64,000 bases of DNA, from contig CALVMH010000005.1 of assembly GCA_944343275.1 (NCBI GenBank), forward strand, positions 1 to 64,000, written 5' to 3'. Below are positions 60,577-64,000 of this stretch, one piece after another. The translations under genes and the position numbers were made by a program. The stretch is from an uncultured Clostridia bacterium. Its GTDB lineage: Bacteria; Bacillota; Clostridia; Christensenellales; Borkfalkiaceae. The notes beneath the pieces were generated by a model. It made no database searches, had not been told where the DNA came from, and saw only the letters and a list, made by a program, of their open reading frames with translations. How positions within the stretch are numbered: position 1 is the stretch's first letter; each line of letters starts with the position of its first letter.

Positions 60577-61827
60577 TTACAAAATATCGTTTGCGTAAAT
60601 GGGGAACTTTTTGCACAGTGCCGCGACCTTTTCGGAAACGGCGGGCACGGCTTCCTCGCGCCTGCGGATGACCTCGGTGACGAGGTCGGCGATCTCCGCA
60701 GCCTCCTTCTCCTTCATGCCGCGCGAAGTGACGGCGGGCGTGCCGATCCGCACGCCGCTCGTGACGAAGGGCGACGTCGTCTCGAAGGGAATGGTATTCT
60801 TGTTCGCCGTGATGTGCGCGCTGTCCAGCAGGGCTTCCAGCTCCTTGCCCGTCATGTTCTCCTGCCGAAGGTCCAGGAGCATGAGATGGTTATCCGTTCC
60901 GCCCGAAACGAGGCGCACGCCGTTCTCGGTAAAGCGCGCCGCCATTGCCGCGGCGTTTTTTACGATCTGCTGCTGATATGTCCTGAACGCGGGGGAAAGC
61001 GCCTCCCTGAAGGCGACCGCCTTTGCCGCGATGACGTGCATGAGCGGTCCCCCCTGCGCGCCGGGGAACACCGATTTATCGATGGCTTTGGCGTACTGCT
61101 CCCTGCACATGATGGCGCCGCCGCGCGGTCCGCGCAGCGTCTTGTGCGTGGTGGTCGTCACGAAGTCCGCATACGGCACGGGCGAAGGATGCAGCCCCGC
61201 CGCAACAAGCCCCGCGATGTGGGCGATGTCCACCATCATCAGCGCGCCCACCTTGTCGCAGATGGCGCGGATGCGCGCGAAGTCGAGGATGCGCGGATAG
61301 GCGCTCGCACCCGAGACGATCATCTTGGGCTTGCATTCGAGGGCGATGCGCTCCATCTCGTCATAGTCGATGGTCTCCGTCTCCTTGGAGACGCCGTAGG
61401 GAACGATGTTGAAAAAGGTGCCCGAAAAGTTGACGGGCGAGCCGTGCGTCAGATGTCCGCCGTGGGAAAGGTTCATCCCCATGACGGTATCGCCGGGCTT
61501 GAGCATGGCGAAATAGACGGCAAAGTTCGCCTGCGCGCCCGAATGGGGCTGCACGTTGGCATGTTCGCAGCCGAACAGCTCCTTGAGCCTGTCGCGCGCA
61601 AGGTCCTCCACGATGTCCACGTATTGGCAGCCGCCGTAATAGCGCTTTCCGGGATACCCTTCCGCATACTTGTTGGTGAGATGGCTCCCCATCGCCGCCA
61701 TGACGGCAGGCGAAACGATATTCTCGCTGGCGATGAGTTCGAGATTGCCGCGCTGACGGGCAAGCTCCTGTTCCATCGCCTTGCAGACTTCGGGGTCGGT
61801 GTTTCTGACAGTGGTAAGATCGATCAT
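60577..61827 (-). CDS. glyA: Serine hydroxymethyltransferase
   Basis: PLP enzyme converting serine and THF to glycine and methylene-THF. 416 residues: [15 protein letters not shown], the PLP Lys in [15 protein letters not shown], and SGGTDNHL. Normal length. GGAG lies 9 bases before the ATG. Own promoter and terminator, so a single-gene unit. Confidence 0.97.
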   Translation of the reverse strand: MIDLTTVRNTDPEVCKAMEQELARQRGNLELIASENIVSPAVMAAMGSHLTNKYAEGYPGKRYYGGCQYVDIVEDLARDRLKELFGCEHANVQPHSGAQANFAVYFAMLKPGDTVMGMNLSHGGHLTHGSPVNFSGTFFNIVPYGVSKETETIDYDEMERIALECKPKMIVSGASAYPRILDFARIRAICDKVGALMMVDIAHIAGLVAAGLHPSPVPYADFVTTTTHKTLRGPRGGAIMCREQYAKAIDKSVFPGAQGGPLMHVIAAKAVAFREALSPAFRTYQQQIVKNAAAMAARFTENGVRLVSGGTDNHLMLLDLRQENMTGKELEALLDSAHITANKNTIPFETTSPFVTSGVRIGTPAVTSRGMKEKEAAEIADLVTEVIRRREEAVPAVSEKVAALCKKFPIYANDIL

Positions 61828-61859
61828 GTGACAGCTCCGTATCGTTTTCTGTTACGAAT

Positions 61860-61888
61860 ATTATAACAGAACGCGCAAAAAATAGCAA
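61860..61888 (-). promoter_or_regulatory. Promoter of glyA
   Basis: Minus-strand -35 TTGCTA (61888-61883), 17 bases, -10 TATAAT (61865-61860). Confidence 0.8.
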
Positions 61889-61978
61889 GGCATTCGTGGG
61901 ATGATTTTTCCGTTCCGCCGCCCGATGCGGCACATTGCCGTGCGCGTTCCGCCGCCCCGCGCCGCAATAACGGGAAAA

Positions 61979-62005
61979 GAGGCGGGTGCTTTGCGCATCC
62001 GCCTC
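61979..62005 (-). terminator. Terminator after the large surface protein gene
   Basis: Minus-strand 11-bp stem with one mismatch (62005-61995 / 61989-61979), 5-base loop, then TTTTCCC. Confidence 0.7.
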
Positions 62006-62025
62006 CCTTTGCGGGCATTGCCCGT

Positions 62026-64000
62026 TCAGTTCTTTCGATTCTTTCTGCCCTTGAGCTTTTCAAGGTCCACTTCTTCCACCGTCTTTTCGGAGGGCTTGAC
62101 GACGAACAGCACGATGATGATGACGGCAAGCACACCCGAAACGGCAAACAGCACGACGGAGACGGTATTGTTTTGCAGCCACTGGGATACCCCGGGAATG
62201 ACGTCGACGGGGTTGCGGATGTCGACCGCCATATACGACGTGACGGTCGCGCCCGACTGCTCGGTGACGGTCAGCTCCACAAAGTAGACGCCCGAGAGCT
62301 GCGGCGTGAAGGAGAGCGAAGATTCGGGATCCCAATCATAGGCATTGTCGGTATCGTCCCATTCCTCGTCATCCTCGGAGACGTCGTCGTTATAGACGTT
62401 GATGAGGCGAAGGTTCTCGGCATACTGCGTAAAGACGGACCTTGCATCGTTCACACAGTCGCTGTATGTGGGCGCGTTTTCGAGTTCCGACCTGTCGAAA
62501 TAATAGAGCGAATAGTCGGAGGCATACCCTTCGAGCGCGATGACCTCGAAGTCATCCACCGAATAATTCCTGTCACGATAGCCATAGTCCTGCGAACCGG
62601 GATCCTCGATGGATGCGCCCGTGTAGCCGATGGACACGGAGAACGTGGGAATCTCGGCAATGAGGAATTCCTCGCCGTCGTCGTCATAGCCGACGGTATC
62701 CGAGGAGAGTTCCACAAGTTCGCCGTTTTTATCGTACATCTCCATGGCGGCGCCCGCGGAGTCCTCGGCAATGATGCGGAAGGTATACTTGCCCTCCTTA
62801 TCCACTTCAAAGCGCAGGTTGTTGTAGCTCAGCGATGTCTCGGAGGAAGGAGCAGACCCCACTTCCTGCGATTCGTGCCAATAATAGACGGAGAAGGAGA
62901 GGTCGCGGTAGTCGGCGTAGCTGCTTTTAATGAGCCCGCGCAGCGAGGGAAGATAGAGATAGGCGCCCGTGCCCGCAGACGTATTTTCGGCAGCCTCCGT
63001 GACGTCGCTCTGATATACCTTGACCGCGTCCGTATATGCCTGTTCCGTCGTATTGGTTTTGCCCGATTCGTCCAACGTGACGCCCGTGTAGGCGGGACCT
63101 TCGCGGTCGTCGGGAGAGACAACGATGAAGTCCCAGCTCTGCGCGGAATCGGTGTCGTCCGCAGCGGAAGAGAGCGTCTTGACGATGCCGCCTTCCTCCG
63201 ACGTGTCGGCGGCGTACCAGGTGAGATAGACATACTGCCCTTCGCTGTTGTCCCTGCCGTCGTCCAGCTCGAAGCGGACGGAGACGTATTCATCCCCCAG
63301 CGCATCCGCGGTCGACTGGGCGGGCAGGAAGAAGGTGGACGTCGTCAGCGATTTGTAGGAGCTTTCCTCCCCCTCGTCGGCGATCTCATAAGTGCCGGTA
63401 CCCGTCTTCTTCGCCATGTAGTAATAGCGGGAGACGGTAACGGAGCTGTCGCACACGTCGATCGCCTCGTAAGAGGTGAAATTGTAGCGCTGACCGAGGC
63501 GGAAGGCATACACGCCCTCGTTGACGGCAAGCACGGGCGCAACATTGTCGACTACTTTGCCGTCTGCATCGAGCTTGAAGCTCTGCCCGTTGAGGCTGTG
63601 CATGAGCACTTTGACGTTCTCCGCCTCCGTTTCCTCCGCAAAGTCCATCGTGAACGTGATGGGCGTGTTGGGCGTGGAGGAGGAAGAAGAGCGGTATTCC
63701 GCATAGTTGCCGCCGATGTTGGTGAAGTCGCCGTTAAGCGATTCGGAAGAAGTGCCCACCGTGACGGAAAATTCCCCGACGTTTTGTCCTTCCTCAAAAG
63801 AAACGGCGATGACGTCCGTCACGGACGCGTTGACCTTGCTCCAAGACAGCTTGTCGTTTTCCGTCTCTTGCTCCGAAGCATTTTTGACGGCTGCCTCGAT
63901 GCTGTTGCCGTCCTCAGCGGGACGGAAGAGGATGCTGTTGACGGACTTTCCTTCCTTGCTGACATTCTCTTCCCCGCTCTCGAAGGAGACGGTGAACAGT
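62026..64000 (-). CDS. Large membrane-anchored surface protein, 5' end beyond the window
   Basis: At least 657 residues; the frame stays open to the right edge, so the N-terminus is missing. The visible part is rich in Ser, Thr, Tyr, Asp and Glu, with many short beta-strand segments (YRSSSSS, FTMDFAEET, YYYMAKKTGTGTYEI), typical of stacked Ig-like extracellular domains. Two VSFE(E/S)G segments about 60 residues apart near the right edge suggest domain repeats. One C-terminal transmembrane segment (NTVSVVLFAVSGVLAVIIIV) is followed by a basic tail ending KGRKNRKN, giving an outside-in anchor. No LPxTG motif. No family recognised. Confidence 0.8.
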   Translation of the reverse strand, partial: LFTVSFESGEENVSKEGKSVNSILFRPAEDGNSIEAAVKNASEQETENDKLSWSKVNASVTDVIAVSFEEGQNVGEFSVTVGTSSESLNGDFTNIGGNYAEYRSSSSSTPNTPITFTMDFAEETEAENVKVLMHSLNGQSFKLDADGKVVDNVAPVLAVNEGVYAFRLGQRYNFTSYEAIDVCDSSVTVSRYYYMAKKTGTGTYEIADEGEESSYKSLTTSTFFLPAQSTADALGDEYVSVRFELDDGRDNSEGQYVYLTWYAADTSEEGGIVKTLSSAADDTDSAQSWDFIVVSPDDREGPAYTGVTLDESGKTNTTEQAYTDAVKVYQSDVTEAAENTSAGTGAYLYLPSLRGLIKSSYADYRDLSFSVYYWHESQEVGSAPSSETSLSYNNLRFEVDKEGKYTFRIIAEDSAGAAMEMYDKNGELVELSSDTVGYDDDGEEFLIAEIPTFSVSIGYTGASIEDPGSQDYGYRDRNYSVDDFEVIALEGYASDYSLYYFDRSELENAPTYSDCVNDARSVFTQYAENLRLINVYNDDVSEDDEEWDDTDNAYDWDPESSLSFTPQLSGVYFVELTVTEQSGATVTSYMAVDIRNPVDVIPGVSQWLQNNTVSVVLFAVSGVLAVIIIVLFVVKPSEKTVEEVDLEKLKGRKNRKN

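Overview
The window looks like chromosomal DNA from a GC-rich, uncultured-type member of the Clostridia (Bacillota), close in style to Christensenellales or related gut lineages; this placement is inference. It rests on a T-box riboswitch, a TPP riboswitch, a Firmicutes-like 6S RNA, a type III glutamine synthetase, an HD/YfbR nucleotidase, sigma-70 type promoters with a near-invariant 17-nt spacer, and strong Rho-independent hairpins. Coding density is high, and most large open frames opposite real genes are shadows caused by GC-rich codon use. I saw no tRNA, rRNA, CRISPR array, insertion sequence or prophage.

Layout. 1-7.7 kb (minus strand): yicC-gmk-rpoZ, then priA, then def-fmt-rsmB-rlmN, i.e. 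translation initiation and RNA modification. 7.7-16.3 kb (minus): a double-FHA ABC ATPase, its ABC-2 permease and a beta-helix lipoprotein run directly into pcrA and ligA. 16.4-20.9 kb (minus): a type 2 ileS behind an Ile (AUC) T-box, followed by a family 2 glycosyltransferase. 20.9-23.2 kb: a ZIP metal transporter (minus), a pyridoxal kinase-like gene and 6S RNA (plus). 23.2-28.9 kb (minus): metK, and an apparent pfk-ppx-ppk operon in which the Ppx-like protein carries three AT-hook repeats.

29-38.6 kb is a mosaic of short units on both strands: a radical SAM protein, an ABC-F ATPase, a cupin-like protein paired with an 840-residue membrane-anchored repeat protein, a Cys-motif protein, a 4'-phosphopantetheinyl transferase, a nitroreductase/HD pair and a TPP-controlled ThiT fusion. 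38.6-47.4 kb carries the classical rpsB-tsf-pyrH-frr-uppS-cdsA-dxr-rseP set (minus), interrupted between tsf and pyrH by two opposite-strand genes (GIY-YIG protein and a Cys-rich membrane protein). 47.5-52.1 kb: tpiA-gpmI (plus) facing glnN (minus). 52.2-58.3 kb: aspS, a RecD-like helicase with a small nucleotide kinase, asnA, a small lipoprotein and an amino-acid kinase. 58.3-64 kb: rpsF-ssb-rpsR, a Sel1-repeat protein, glyA, and the C-terminal two thirds or so of a large membrane-anchored surface protein that runs off the right edge.

The most striking unexplained signal is regulatory: five unrelated genes (at 29000, 31973, 35397, 37038 minus and 55852 minus) have a good promoter whose -10 box lies exactly six bases before the ATG and no ribosome-binding site, which predicts leaderless mRNAs. 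The best candidates for undescribed systems are the FHA-ABC/permease/beta-helix lipoprotein locus (with a G9 tract in the lipoprotein), the cupin-like/840-residue repeat protein pair, and the AT-hook Ppx-like protein coupled to ppk.
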